44,247 nt of DNA from Methanococcoides seepicolus (GTDB lineage: Archaea > Halobacteriota > Methanosarcinia > Methanosarcinales > Methanosarcinaceae). The position numbers were made by a program, and so were the translations under genes. This document shows, one piece after another, positions 1 through 7,131 of the stretch; position 1 is the first letter of the stretch, and the number at the start of each line of letters is the position of its first letter. A model generated the notes under the pieces. That model was not told the DNA's origin. It searched no databases and was given only the letters and a program-made list of their open reading frames with translations. Location of the stretch: NCBI RefSeq assembly GCF_023684405.1, contig NZ_JAGSOI010000015.1, forward strand, positions 1-44,247, given 5' to 3'.

Positions 1-301
1 TTTCGTCTAATTCAACAATCGATATTTCATTTTCGCTCTTTAGATCCTCTAATTCACGACCAAACTTCTTTATCCATTTTTGGACCGAAACGTGGCTAAC
101 TCCTAAAAAACGTCCAATTGAACGAAATCCTAATCCTTCGAGATAGAGTTGTAAAGCCTGCCGTTTAACAGACATGGGGCTAGCAGTTGATTTAATCTCC
201 ACTGAATAGTTATACCCACAATCATGGCATTTGTAGCGTTGACGTCCATCGATTTTACCGTTCTTTTTATGATTGGAGCTCTTGCACCTGGGACAGTTCA
301 T
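1..301 (-). mobile_element. IS1-like transposase, N-terminal part, cut by the window edge
   Basis: The reverse strand is open from an ATG at 299-301 to the window edge (100 codons). It starts MNCPRCKSSNHKKNGKIDGR, a CxxC zinc-ribbon half, and the second half, CHDC, follows at about residues 25-28. A helix-turn-helix-like stretch (about residues 48-75, containing GLGFRSIGRFLGVSHVSVQKW) comes next. This is the layout of the InsA-like N-terminal half of IS1-family transposases. The DDE catalytic part lies outside the window. The right end of the element must fall between 302 and about 345, because feoB homology stops there. I cannot place its terminal inverted repeat because the other end is missing. 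Confidence 0.8.
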
Positions 302-333
302 GCATAAATATAGGTCCTAGTAACATAAAAACT

Positions 334-996
334 CTACTTAAATACCAATGCCCTTTTCGAGATGCCGTATTCATCCTGTATCAATGATGAGATACTTTCG
401 ATCGCATACTCGATCCCTCTGCTATACACTACCTTACTATCGACATGCCGGAAGCTGTATTTAGATATCGCTTCTTCAAGCTTGTCCAGACCCTCTCCTT
501 TTATTGAGGTCGTGCAGATGACCAGAACCCCAAGTTCCTGCTCAAGCCGGGAAGCATTGATCTCAATGCCTCGCTCGGTTGCTTCATCCATCATGTTCAA
601 TACAAGTATAAGGGGAACTTCCGCTTCGATAAGCTGAAGCGTAAGGGGAAGCATACGCTGGATGTTCTTCGCATCCACCACATGCACATAAACAAAAGGA
701 TCGTTGTCGAACAGATAGCTCTGTGATACGCGTTCCTCCTCAGTTATAGGTAGTAATGAGTACATCCCCGGCGTATCGATTATCTCGTATTCCTTCCCGT
801 CGATCCGCCCTTTTCCCTTACTTATGGACACAGTTGTTCCCGGATAATTGGAAACTATAGCATAACTGTCCGAAAAGTGATTGAAGATGACACTCTTACC
901 CACATTCGGATTCCCCACAAGGATTATCCGTTCAAGGTCGCTCTGGGTCTCATCTTCCTGACCGCAGCAGCGTTTCTTTTTTAGTATAGACAACAT
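334..996 (-). pseudogene. feoB: FeoB ferrous iron transporter, GTPase domain only, truncated by the IS insertion
   Basis: FeoB imports Fe2+ across the cytoplasmic membrane using a cytosolic GTPase domain joined to a polytopic membrane domain. Only the GTPase domain is present (220 aa, against roughly 600-700 aa for the family). Visible motifs are the P-loop GNPNVGKS, switch I around YPGTTVS, G3 DTPGMYSL, and an NMMD motif in the G4 position. The frame ends at a TAG at 334-336, directly beside the IS1-like element, just after the ISKRAL segment that normally leads into the membrane domain. I place the start at the ATG at 994-996, with GGAGG 11 nt upstream; an in-frame TTG at 1012-1014 gives 226 aa. 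The remaining part may lie beyond the IS, outside the window. Without membrane helices this copy cannot transport iron. Confidence 0.85.
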
Positions 997-1017
997 TTGT
1001 TCACGAGCCTCCAAAAT

Positions 1018-1079
1018 TTAGGCTATCCTAATATAGTGGTGACTAGTTAACCATGGCATATAAATTTTGGCGTGCCTAA
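1018..1079 (-). promoter_or_regulatory. feoB promoter flanked by two DtxR-like palindromes
   Basis: On the minus strand a TATA-like TTTATATG sits at about 1058-1065. Just upstream of it, at 1066-1079, the plus strand reads TTTGGCGTGCCTAA. Downstream, at 1018-1031 and next to the ribosome binding site, it reads TTAGGCTATCCTAA. Both are 14-bp imperfect palindromes with TTaGGc/gCCtAA arms around a 2-bp centre, resembling DtxR/IdeR operator half-sites. A DtxR-family gene is the next gene. Repression of feoB by iron-loaded regulator is inferred. Confidence 0.55.
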
Positions 1080-1178
1080 CATATTGAGCATGGTTTAAAT
1101 TATAAGAAATAGAAATGGGACCAATAAAGTCCAAGATCAAAAAAGGATAGGTTCTGAAGTCTTAGCGTTCAGGAAGTC

Positions 1179-1682
1179 TCAAGATCGATCCTTGCACCCT
1201 TTTTTGAGATCTTTGCCAAAGGAAGAAGAGATGTTGTTTTTCTTTCTGCAGTTTGGGATCTCGCCTTTTTCACAAAATTCCTTAAAATTGAGGAAGAATT
1301 TTGGCATTTCTTCTCTGCAGTTAACAAAATCGCTGAACTTTGTCAGCCTTTCAAGGGTCTCAGGAGTTATGACATGCTCCATCTTGCAGGCATCATCGTC
1401 TGCGGTATCTTCATCCACACCAAGGAGGACGAGGAACTCATGCAACACACTGAACTTTTCCTTCGTGCTTCTCGCAAGCTTTCTTCCCTCAGCGGTGAGA
1501 GTAACACCGCCATACTTCTCGTAATTGATGAATCCTTCCCTTGTCAGCTTTTTGAACATTCCCGTGACACTGGACGGACTTACATCAAGGAATCGTGCGA
1601 TATCTTTTACCTGAGAATAGCCCTTTTTCTCAATAATGGTATCAATAGCCTTAAGGTAGTCTTCAGTTCTCTCCGTAGTCAA
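1179..1682 (-). CDS. DtxR-family metal-dependent transcriptional regulator
   Basis: A 167-aa protein with an N-terminal winged helix (residues about 1-60: TEDYLKAIDTII, then DIARFLDVSPSSVTGMFKKL) typical of DtxR/MntR. A metal-binding and dimerisation domain follows (about 65-130) with the family-like CKMEHVITPETLERL helix. Acidic and Cys residues such as DDDACKMEH are candidate metal ligands. The C-terminal SH3-like domain of long DtxR proteins is missing; instead there is a short Cys-containing basic tail. Such regulators bind Fe2+ or Mn2+ and repress metal-uptake genes, and the adjacent feoB with DtxR-like sites fits iron control. The start is a TTG at 1680-1682 with GGTTGGA 6 nt upstream; no ATG precedes it in frame. 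Confidence 0.85.
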   Translation of the reverse strand: MTTERTEDYLKAIDTIIEKKGYSQVKDIARFLDVSPSSVTGMFKKLTREGFINYEKYGGVTLTAEGRKLARSTKEKFSVLHEFLVLLGVDEDTADDDACKMEHVITPETLERLTKFSDFVNCREEMPKFFLNFKEFCEKGEIPNCRKKNNISSSFGKDLKKGCKDRS

Positions 1683-1703
1683 GTATATCCAACCTTTTTA
1701 GGT

Positions 1704-1737
1704 ATAACAAATATAATGAAGATACAATGTTTGTTAT
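1704..1737. promoter_or_regulatory. Inverted repeat upstream of the dtxR-like gene
   Basis: ATAACAAA (1704-1711) and TTTGTTAT (1730-1737) are perfect 8-bp inverted arms with an 18-bp spacer. A TATA-like TATTTAAATAA on the minus strand lies at about 1734-1744, so the repeat overlaps the expected promoter and initiation region of the regulator gene. An operator for autoregulation is possible but unproven, and the sequence is unlike the two feoB palindromes. Confidence 0.35.
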
Positions 1738-1780
1738 TTAAATAGATTATGTAAGAAAAAATAGAGGATGAACTTGAAGA

Positions 1781-2752
1781 TCAGTCCAATTTACGCATGA
1801 ATATGGACCCATCCCTCATTTTTACCTTGACGTATTGTTCTTTTTCTTCACCGACCTCATATTTGTTATACAGCATGGACTCCACTCGCCCTGCGCCGGT
1901 CAACTTTCGAACGATAGAGATGTCCTGACCACCCACCCGCACTTTTTCAGCAGGAGGAGCAGGTGTCACTTTCTTTTTTGAATATATCGTGCCACCGAGC
2001 ATACCGGCACCTACATACCCCTTAGCATCATTGAAAATGAGAGTTCCAGCTTTCATATAAGCACCGGAGAATTCCCCCACCGTACCTTCTATCACAACAG
2101 AGCCACCATTCAGATGAGCACCGGTGTTAAGACCAGCATTCCCCTGCACATTGACAATACCCCTTTCCATAAGAAGCCCTGTTCCGTTGTAAACATCACC
2201 TTTTACGATAATTTCTGCATCACAATCACATCTTGAGGCCAGAGTTCCCCGCAGGATACCATCATCGAGGATAAGTTTACCATTTACCACATCGAACTCG
2301 TTCTCACAAAGCTCTTCAACACCATTGACACACAGAAGTTCAGTGATGGAAATGAACTTTCGGTATCCTTCAACATCGGACACGACCTCGATGATGTTGC
2401 CAAAGGGCTGTTCAATATCGCCTGTAATGTAAAGCGAGCCTGCGGACATCCCCATCCCTGCTTCCGGCCCCACATTCCCTTCAACGAAGATGTTACCGGC
2501 AGCTTCGGTCTTGCCGCTACCTCCGAAATGGGCAAGGTCAACTCCCAGAGAGTAGGCAAAACGACCACCTACACTCCCTTTGATGTGAACGTCATTTCCT
2601 TTCTTAAGCTCGTCCACAAGTTGCTGATAGGTATATTTCGTACCATTCTGGTCCGGTATGGTCGCAGATGGCTCCATCTCTTTCCCATACCAGTAGAAAT
2701 TGAACGTATAATCACATACGTTGTCAGGTACAGATGTCAGTTCAAGTTCCAT
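1781..2752 (-). CDS. GXGXG-repeat beta-helix protein (glutamate synthase/FwdC-like domain)
   Basis: A 323-aa protein. Its central part (about residues 55-260) is a run of short repeats rich in G-x-x-G-x-G-M/A patterns (for example GNVGPEAGMGMSAGSLYITG, NGTGLLMERGIVNVQGN, GAYMKAGTLIFN, GAGMLGGTIY). This is the hallmark of the right-handed beta-helix GXGXG domain of glutamate synthase and formylmethanofuran dehydrogenase subunit C. The C-terminus (MLYNKYEVGEEKEQYVKVKM) is separate from the helix. It is the last gene of a tight minus-strand run; the ferredoxin gene ends 9 nt upstream of its ATG. A structural or electron-transfer partner role for the ferredoxin is inferred from context. The substrate is unknown. 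Confidence 0.7.
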   Translation of the reverse strand: MELELTSVPDNVCDYTFNFYWYGKEMEPSATIPDQNGTKYTYQQLVDELKKGNDVHIKGSVGGRFAYSLGVDLAHFGGSGKTEAAGNIFVEGNVGPEAGMGMSAGSLYITGDIEQPFGNIIEVVSDVEGYRKFISITELLCVNGVEELCENEFDVVNGKLILDDGILRGTLASRCDCDAEIIVKGDVYNGTGLLMERGIVNVQGNAGLNTGAHLNGGSVVIEGTVGEFSGAYMKAGTLIFNDAKGYVGAGMLGGTIYSKKKVTPAPPAEKVRVGGQDISIVRKLTGAGRVESMLYNKYEVGEEKEQYVKVKMRDGSIFMRKLD

Positions 2753-2761
2753 TTACCGCTC

Positions 2762-3130
2762 TCACCCATGGATAAGTTGAGGCAGACAGCGTGTGCAGAC
2801 CCAGAGGCTTTCCATATTGTGCCTCATGGGCAGGAGGTATCTTTCGTTTTCCCCGGCACCGCAACTGAAACAGGAGATGGATATATCCGTGCTCTTGGGT
2901 TGAGCCTCTGCCTTTTCAAGATTGAACTCCACAGTCTGCCTTTCCTCTATTGTGATAGCACCTTCAGGGCAGACACCTATGCAGAATCCCATACCATCAC
3001 AAAGATCTTCAGAAACTACCTTTGCCTTTCCGTCAATTATCTGTATAGCCCCTTCGGCACAAGGTGAAACACATTGTCCGCAGCCAGTACATTTATCCTC
3101 ATCTATCTTAACGATCATTCTTTTAACCAT
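2762..3130 (-). CDS. Two-cluster [4Fe-4S] ferredoxin with a C-terminal cysteine pair module
   Basis: A 122-aa protein. Residues about 14-60 hold two ferredoxin motifs: CTGCGQCVSPC, then CDGMGFCIGVCPEG, in which the second Cys of the usual CxxCxxCxxxCP pattern is replaced by Met (C-D-G-M-G-F-C). The second cluster may therefore be [3Fe-4S] or otherwise unusual. A further module, CFSCG (about 87-91) and CTRC (about 112-115), looks like a zinc-ribbon or extra redox site and is not part of standard ferredoxins. The start is the ATG at 3130 with GGAGATA upstream. It lies between the CGGC-domain gene and the GXGXG gene and probably passes electrons within this island. Confidence 0.8.
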   Translation of the reverse strand: MVKRMIVKIDEDKCTGCGQCVSPCAEGAIQIIDGKAKVVSEDLCDGMGFCIGVCPEGAITIEERQTVEFNLEKAEAQPKSTDISISCFSCGAGENERYLLPMRHNMESLWVCTRCLPQLIHG

Positions 3131-3144
3131 TCTCTATATCTCCT

Positions 3145-3483
3145 TTAGTGATGTGTTCCTTCAACAATTTCGATACCTGCATCAGTGATGGTATTCTTGA
3201 TCGAATCAATGTGCGGGCATTCCGGATAGTTCTTCATGATCATGCATGAGCTCAGGTGTATGACGTCGATATCGTGTTTTTTCAGGGAACGCACCAGTCG
3301 GAAGACCCTTCTTCCTGAACAGCCCCCGCATGTGAAGAATGCGATCATCTCAGTATCATCATCGTACTCTGCAAACTTTACTTTCCTGGCATTGAACGCC
3401 TTTAAACACCCAACTCCAGGACATGCCTCGGAAACAATATCGCATCGAAGTACTGCTATTTTTTTGGGTATTTCTTCAGTAAT
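3145..3483 (-). CDS. CGGC-domain putative metal/redox protein, apparently with a non-standard start codon
   Basis: The recognisable product starts about IPKKIAVLRCDIVSEACPGVG and contains the FFTCGGCSGRR motif that names the CGGC family, then HLSSCM and CPHID. These cysteines probably bind metal or take part in redox chemistry. The first in-frame ATG is internal (at 3348) and would remove the conserved first cysteines. Upstream in frame there is no ATG, GTG or TTG before a TGA; a strong GAGGTGAT ribosome binding site precedes ATC-ATT, so ATT at 3481-3483 (112 aa) is my chosen start. The DUF166 gene lies upstream and the ferredoxin downstream (14 nt). Confidence 0.65.
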   Translation of the reverse strand: MTEEIPKKIAVLRCDIVSEACPGVGCLKAFNARKVKFAEYDDDTEMIAFFTCGGCSGRRVFRLVRSLKKHDIDVIHLSSCMIMKNYPECPHIDSIKNTITDAGIEIVEGTHH

Positions 3484-3511
3484 GATATCACCTCATTTTC
3501 AAGTGTGCTCT

Positions 3512-4264
3512 TCACTCCTTTTTGAAACCCGAAGCTTCTTCCACACTTCCCCTTATGATGTAACCTGCTTCATGCAATATCGTATCTTTCAGTTGGGTGT
3601 CCTTATCCATGCTGGCAGTACAAGGGTATGCATGATGTGCCCCCGACACGATCTCTTTGTAATCTTCAATATCCGTCCACCTTAATTTTTTTGCAACATA
3701 CCAGGTAGAGCCACAGGGTGCATCCCTGAGCACCTGCACATGGGAAAATATCCTCCGGTCAGGATCGATCCCGATCCTCAGCAGGGGCCTTCCAAATCCC
3801 ATATCAACAAATTCATCGATAAGGGTCTTGCCTGTTTTTGTCAGTGAACAGAAGGGCTTGGGGAACTCACAGTCAATTCCAGCGGATTCCAGCTTTTCCT
3901 TAACCTGCTGCACAAGTCCTGCAGGTGCAAGTTTTGGCACTTCCACAGGTGCTATAACTGCCTTTGCTTTAGCATTGGCTGCTATTTCAGGAAGTACTGA
4001 AAAGATATCGGGATGCAGGTCCATGGCTATGAGGATGTCACATTCACCCACATTTTTCGGGATGTGATCGAAAGGATCATCTATGAACTCAGGAAGATCG
4101 TCAGGGAACTCATAGATATCAACAATGCTATCAGCATGCGATCTTTTAAGTTCACGGCAGTGGTCACACAGATCCCCACACGAGGTACAGAAAGTGCTTG
4201 AGTTGACGATATTGCCTATGACCTTTTTACCGAACTCACCATTATAATAGAAACTTATCCTCAT
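3512..4264 (-). CDS. DUF166 family protein (thymidylate-synthase-related, methanogen)
   Basis: A 250-aa soluble protein I recognise as DUF166, a family largely confined to methanogens and sometimes labelled thymidylate synthase-like. It starts MRISFYYNGEFGKKVIGNI and has a Cys cluster, CTSCGDLCDHC (about residues 27-37), that looks like a metal or Fe-S site. Later conserved patches include PAPVE-like APVEVPKLAP, KPFCSLTK, and DAPCGSTWYVAKKL with AHHAYPCTASM near the C-terminus. The start is an ATG with GGGAG 8 nt upstream. It opens the run DUF166-CGGC-ferredoxin-GXGXG. The biochemical role is not established; the context points to redox or sulfur metabolism. Confidence 0.75.
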   Translation of the reverse strand: MRISFYYNGEFGKKVIGNIVNSSTFCTSCGDLCDHCRELKRSHADSIVDIYEFPDDLPEFIDDPFDHIPKNVGECDILIAMDLHPDIFSVLPEIAANAKAKAVIAPVEVPKLAPAGLVQQVKEKLESAGIDCEFPKPFCSLTKTGKTLIDEFVDMGFGRPLLRIGIDPDRRIFSHVQVLRDAPCGSTWYVAKKLRWTDIEDYKEIVSGAHHAYPCTASMDKDTQLKDTILHEAGYIIRGSVEEASGFKKE

Positions 4265-4334
4265 TGTTAACTCCCTTAAGCCATCAGGAATTGGGTTGCT
4301 CTAAAAACGAGATGAACCAAACAAAGAAGAAAAA

Positions 4335-4352
4335 AGGGCTATTTGAAGCCCT
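4335..4352 (-). terminator. Hairpin plus T-run downstream of the sulfite-reductase-like gene
   Basis: AGGGCT (4335-4340) and AGCCCT (4347-4352) form a 6-bp stem with a 6-nt loop. On the minus strand it is followed by TTTTTTCTTC. It lies 24 nt after the stop of the upstream gene, so DUF166 expression needs read-through or its own promoter. I see no clear TATA box in 4265-4334. Confidence 0.6.
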
Positions 4353-4376
4353 CAATTTATGAAAGATCCTAACAGC

Positions 4377-5036
4377 TTAAAGCCCGACTTCCTTCTTGAA
4401 GGTGTCAAGTCCGATCTCTTCGATGATCTTTCCAATACGCTGTTTCTTTGCATGTGACTTATAGAATGAAATGATAGTGTCAACAAGTGAAAGAACCTCG
4501 TCCTCATCAAGTTCTTCAGCGATAGTATCTGCAAGGCGTGGTTTAAGACCTGCACTACCTCCGACCATTACAGTGAATCCCTTAGGAGTACCCATTATTC
4601 CAATATCTTTTATGGCACTTTCTGCACATGAGTTCATACAACCGGAAACACCCATCTTGAGCTTTGATGGAAGCTCCATTCCATGGTATTTCTCATCCAG
4701 TTTGAGTCCAAGCCCTACAGCGTCCTGTTGTCCCCTCTTACAGAATGTGGTTCCCGGACAGATCTTCACACTTCTTACACAAAGCCCTATTGCTGCCCCT
4801 GGTTTAATCCCAAGGTCATCCCAGGCATTGTCCAGATCATCTTCCTTGAGTCCAACGATGGCAAGTCTCTGTGCTGATGTGACCTTAATTGCAGCAGCTC
4901 CGTATTTTTCAGAGACATCTGCGATCTTTCTGAGAAGATCAGGGGTTGCAATACCGCCAGGAATATGTGGTGCGATAGCGAATGTTTCCTTGTCTCTCTG
5001 AACAATAGCTCCCTTTTCAAGTATATCTTTTGACAT
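4377..5036 (-). CDS. Small dissimilatory-sulfite-reductase-like protein (Dsr-LP type), siroheme/[4Fe-4S]
   Basis: A 219-aa protein with a nitrite/sulfite-reductase half-domain. The N-terminal ferredoxin-like part contains GGIATPDLLRKIADV. Siroheme-[4Fe-4S] ligand motifs are CPGTTFC (CX5C, about residues 93-99) and CMNSC (CX3C, about 134-138). It matches the small single-subunit Dsr-like proteins common in methanogens and lacks the second repeat of canonical DsrA/DsrB and the F420H2-oxidase domain of Fsr. The ATG start is preceded by GGAGTGAT. It has its own divergent promoter shared with an HxlR regulator and ends at a terminator. Sulfite or another sulfur/nitrogen oxyanion may be the substrate; not established. 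Confidence 0.8.
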   Translation of the reverse strand: MSKDILEKGAIVQRDKETFAIAPHIPGGIATPDLLRKIADVSEKYGAAAIKVTSAQRLAIVGLKEDDLDNAWDDLGIKPGAAIGLCVRSVKICPGTTFCKRGQQDAVGLGLKLDEKYHGMELPSKLKMGVSGCMNSCAESAIKDIGIMGTPKGFTVMVGGSAGLKPRLADTIAEELDEDEVLSLVDTIISFYKSHAKKQRIGKIIEEIGLDTFKKEVGL

Positions 5037-5071
5037 TTTTTAATCACTCCAATTGATATCTTTTTGTTATC

Positions 5072-5100
5072 AAGTATATTTGAGATACTTCTATATATAA
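5072..5100. promoter_or_regulatory. Divergent promoter with an operator-like palindrome
   Basis: A shared TATATATA block (5092-5100) can act as TATA box in both directions. Next to it, AAGTAT (5072-5077) and ATACTT (5085-5090) form a perfect 6-bp inverted repeat with a 7-bp spacer. It sits between the TATA box and the expected start site of the sulfite-reductase-like gene. Binding by the neighbouring HxlR protein is the simplest inference. Confidence 0.5.
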
Positions 5101-5113
5101 TGGCAGTTTCTTG

Positions 5114-5479
5114 ATGGATACTATGAAGGACTGTACCATCTACAAAACGATCGATATCATTGGCAAGAGGTGGACTTTGTGCATACTTCTTGAGCTGTAC
5201 AAAGGAAATAACAGTGAAAAACGATTCAACGAACTTAAGAAAAGAGTTGCAGGTATTACTCCGAAGACCCTTTCCACAAGGCTAAAGGAACTTGGAGAAG
5301 ACGGTCTTGTTAAAAGGACTCTTGATGAGACCACTGACCCCATGGTATACACTTACTCCCTATCAGAAAGTGGAGCGGAGTTCATAGAGATCATCCAGTC
5401 TATCAAAAAATGGGGTCTTGAATGGAAATTCGAGAATAAAGCATGCGAGCTTTCAAAATGCAAGAACTGTAAATTGTGA
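5114..5479 (+). CDS. HxlR/MarR-type winged-helix transcriptional regulator
   Basis: A 121-aa HxlR-family protein (DUF24): CTIYKTIDIIGKRWTLCILL at the N-terminus with the typical conserved Cys, then FNELKKRVAGITPKTLSTRL (recognition helix) and a wing, YTYSLSESGAEFIEII. Two or three extra cysteines close the protein (CELSKCKNC), an uncommon tail that could sense redox state or metal. The ATG at 5114 is used; the ATG at 5123 or a TTG at 5111 are alternatives. The TATA block at about 5096 places the transcription start near 5118-5122, so leaderless translation from 5123 is also possible. It is transcribed away from the sulfite-reductase-like gene and probably controls it. Confidence 0.8.
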   Translation: MDTMKDCTIYKTIDIIGKRWTLCILLELYKGNNSEKRFNELKKRVAGITPKTLSTRLKELGEDGLVKRTLDETTDPMVYTYSLSESGAEFIEIIQSIKKWGLEWKFENKACELSKCKNCKL

Positions 5480-5490
5480 ACGGAACCACA

Positions 5491-5694
5491 TCAAAGGGCT
5501 CCGCAACCACAGCCCCTGCTCAAAAGAACGGACATACGTGCTTTGATATCAGCAAGGTCCTCATCCGAAAGACCCTCATGGGCCTCTTTGATATGCACCA
5601 GCATTTTCTGTATAACACTGTCAGCTTCAGCTGCGCTGCCGATTGCAATGAAGTCACAATTAAACCCAAGGTCCCTGCATTTAATTATCTTCAC
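5491..5694 (-). CDS. DUF1059 small cysteine-containing protein
   Basis: A 67-aa protein starting MKIIKCRDLGFNCDFIAIG. The CRDLGFxCDFxA signature identifies DUF1059, a widespread small family of unknown function. After the DUF, KEAHEGLS gives way to a C-terminal tail ending RGCGCGAL, which could bind metal. The gene is convergent with the HxlR gene, only 11 nt between stops. Expression upstream (5695-5736) follows closely the preceding minus-strand gene, so the two may be co-transcribed. Confidence 0.75.
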   Translation of the reverse strand: MKIIKCRDLGFNCDFIAIGSAAEADSVIQKMLVHIKEAHEGLSDEDLADIKARMSVLLSRGCGCGAL

Positions 5695-5736
5695 TTTTTG
5701 TCCCCCATGGATAGTTGAATTAAAAATAGGCAGGGA

Positions 5737-6462
5737 TTACATCCTGCCAATAATATCAAATACGGGTATCAAGGGCCTGATGGCATCCTCGCACTCAACG
5801 TTTTCCGCGCACAGCTTTCTAAGACCGTTACATTTATTGATCAATTTGCTGACATCATTTGTAGCGGCATCATTGATCTGATCTGCCATATCAAGAATGT
5901 CCTTGAAGTCACCGTCTCTTTCGGACAGGTTCGCCCTGAACGTATCTATTTCATCTTCCAATACCGGTTGAACAGCAGCTCTGAAAACCCTCAGGCAATT
6001 ATCTGTAAAACCACATTCTACGTCCCTATTCATATCACATTCATCATCTGTTATTTCCATAGATGACATTTTTGCGAACAGGTGTGAAAGAATGGTCCTC
6101 TGTTCTGTCAGATACTTTATGAATGTGAACTTCAGCTTATGGCTGTTTGCCGTCTTTGGTTTTAGTTCAAGGGTTACATAAGGAAGAGCTGAGCGGTATG
6201 CATCGGTAAATTCATCCACTTTCTGAGGATAAAATCTCTGTAACAGGTCCAGAACTTCTTCAGACCATTTCTGATATTCCACAGAAAAGATTGCTTGTGA
6301 CTCTTTAGCTTCGCCCACGAGTGGGAGTATCCTGTATTTTCCTTCCGCCTCATTCTCGTTCTTTTCAAATTCGAGGAATGGATACATTTTAGCAGGAAGA
6401 TCTTCGATCTCATTGAGCACAATACTTGCTAACCTTACACGATTGAACGTCTTTCGATCCAT
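5737..6462 (-). CDS. Hypothetical acidic, helical protein
   Basis: A 241-aa protein I do not recognise. It is rich in acidic and helical stretches (QKWSEEVLDLLQRFYPQKV, AVQPVLEDEIDTFRANLSER). A set of cysteines lies in the second half (CDMNRDVECG, NCLRVF, KCNGLRKLCAENVEC), which could bind metal. No signal peptide or membrane helix is visible. The ATG has AGGTGT upstream, and a TATA-like TTTTTATATTAC lies about 30-40 nt upstream, so it probably has its own promoter. Function unknown. Confidence 0.6.
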   Translation of the reverse strand: MDRKTFNRVRLASIVLNEIEDLPAKMYPFLEFEKNENEAEGKYRILPLVGEAKESQAIFSVEYQKWSEEVLDLLQRFYPQKVDEFTDAYRSALPYVTLELKPKTANSHKLKFTFIKYLTEQRTILSHLFAKMSSMEITDDECDMNRDVECGFTDNCLRVFRAAVQPVLEDEIDTFRANLSERDGDFKDILDMADQINDAATNDVSKLINKCNGLRKLCAENVECEDAIRPLIPVFDIIGRM

Positions 6463-6613
6463 GTTACACCTTATATTTAGCTACGTAGTAATATAAAAAA
6501 AGGAACAATACCAAGGTAAATTTTCTATAAAGGATATGAATATCCAATAACTTGAAAATATCCTTGTATTGCCCCACGTTATTCTTCAAAAAGAAAGAAT
6601 GGATACTATAGTA

Positions 6614-7039
6614 TCAATCTTCTTCTACTGTTAATTTGGTCATGACGTCACTCTGTTTGATAGCATTGACAACATCCATGCCTTCGATGACCTTTCCGAA
6701 TACAGTGTGTACACCATCAAGATGTGGCTGAGGAGAGTGAGTGATGAAGAACTGACTTCCACCAGTGTTCTTTCCAGCATGTGCCATTGAAAGAGCGCCC
6801 TTTGTATGTCTCTTTGGATTTATCTCACATTTGATAGAGTAGCCTGGCCCACCGGTACCATTGCCTTTTGGACATCCTGCCTGGATCATGAAGTTAGAGA
6901 TCACCCTGTGGAAAGTCAGACCGTTGTAAAAGCCCTGTTTAATAAGTTTCTCAAAGTTAGCAACCGTTTTGGGTGCATCCTTTTCAAAAAGTTCGAGTAC
7001 TATAGTTCCTTTATTTGTCTCAATTATTGCTTTTTTCAT
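6614..7039 (-). CDS. Cyclophilin-type peptidyl-prolyl cis-trans isomerase
   Basis: A 141-aa single-domain cyclophilin without signal peptide, so cytoplasmic; it catalyses Xaa-Pro isomerisation during folding. Catalytic-site segments are visible: [25 protein letters not shown] (Arg/Phe/Met/Gln), then [39 protein letters not shown]. The Trp typical of the cyclosporin-binding site in eukaryotes is replaced by His (PHLDG), as in many prokaryotic members. The length is usual for archaeal short cyclophilins. A stand-alone gene on the minus strand between a hypothetical gene and the pilin pair. Confidence 0.93.
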   Translation of the reverse strand: MKKAIIETNKGTIVLELFEKDAPKTVANFEKLIKQGFYNGLTFHRVISNFMIQAGCPKGNGTGGPGYSIKCEINPKRHTKGALSMAHAGKNTGGSQFFITHSPQPHLDGVHTVFGKVIEGMDVVNAIKQSDVMTKLTVEED

Positions 7040-7131
7040 TATTGGTCTCCTCCCGGAATTATGGCAATCGATAATTTAAGGGTTTCCGTATTACTTATTG
7101 AAAAAATAGAAATTGACCATGTTGCTCAATT

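Noticed and set aside
6532-6545. Palindrome GGATATGAATATCC upstream of the 241-aa gene.
   Set aside because: AT-rich and without clear location relative to a promoter; likely chance.
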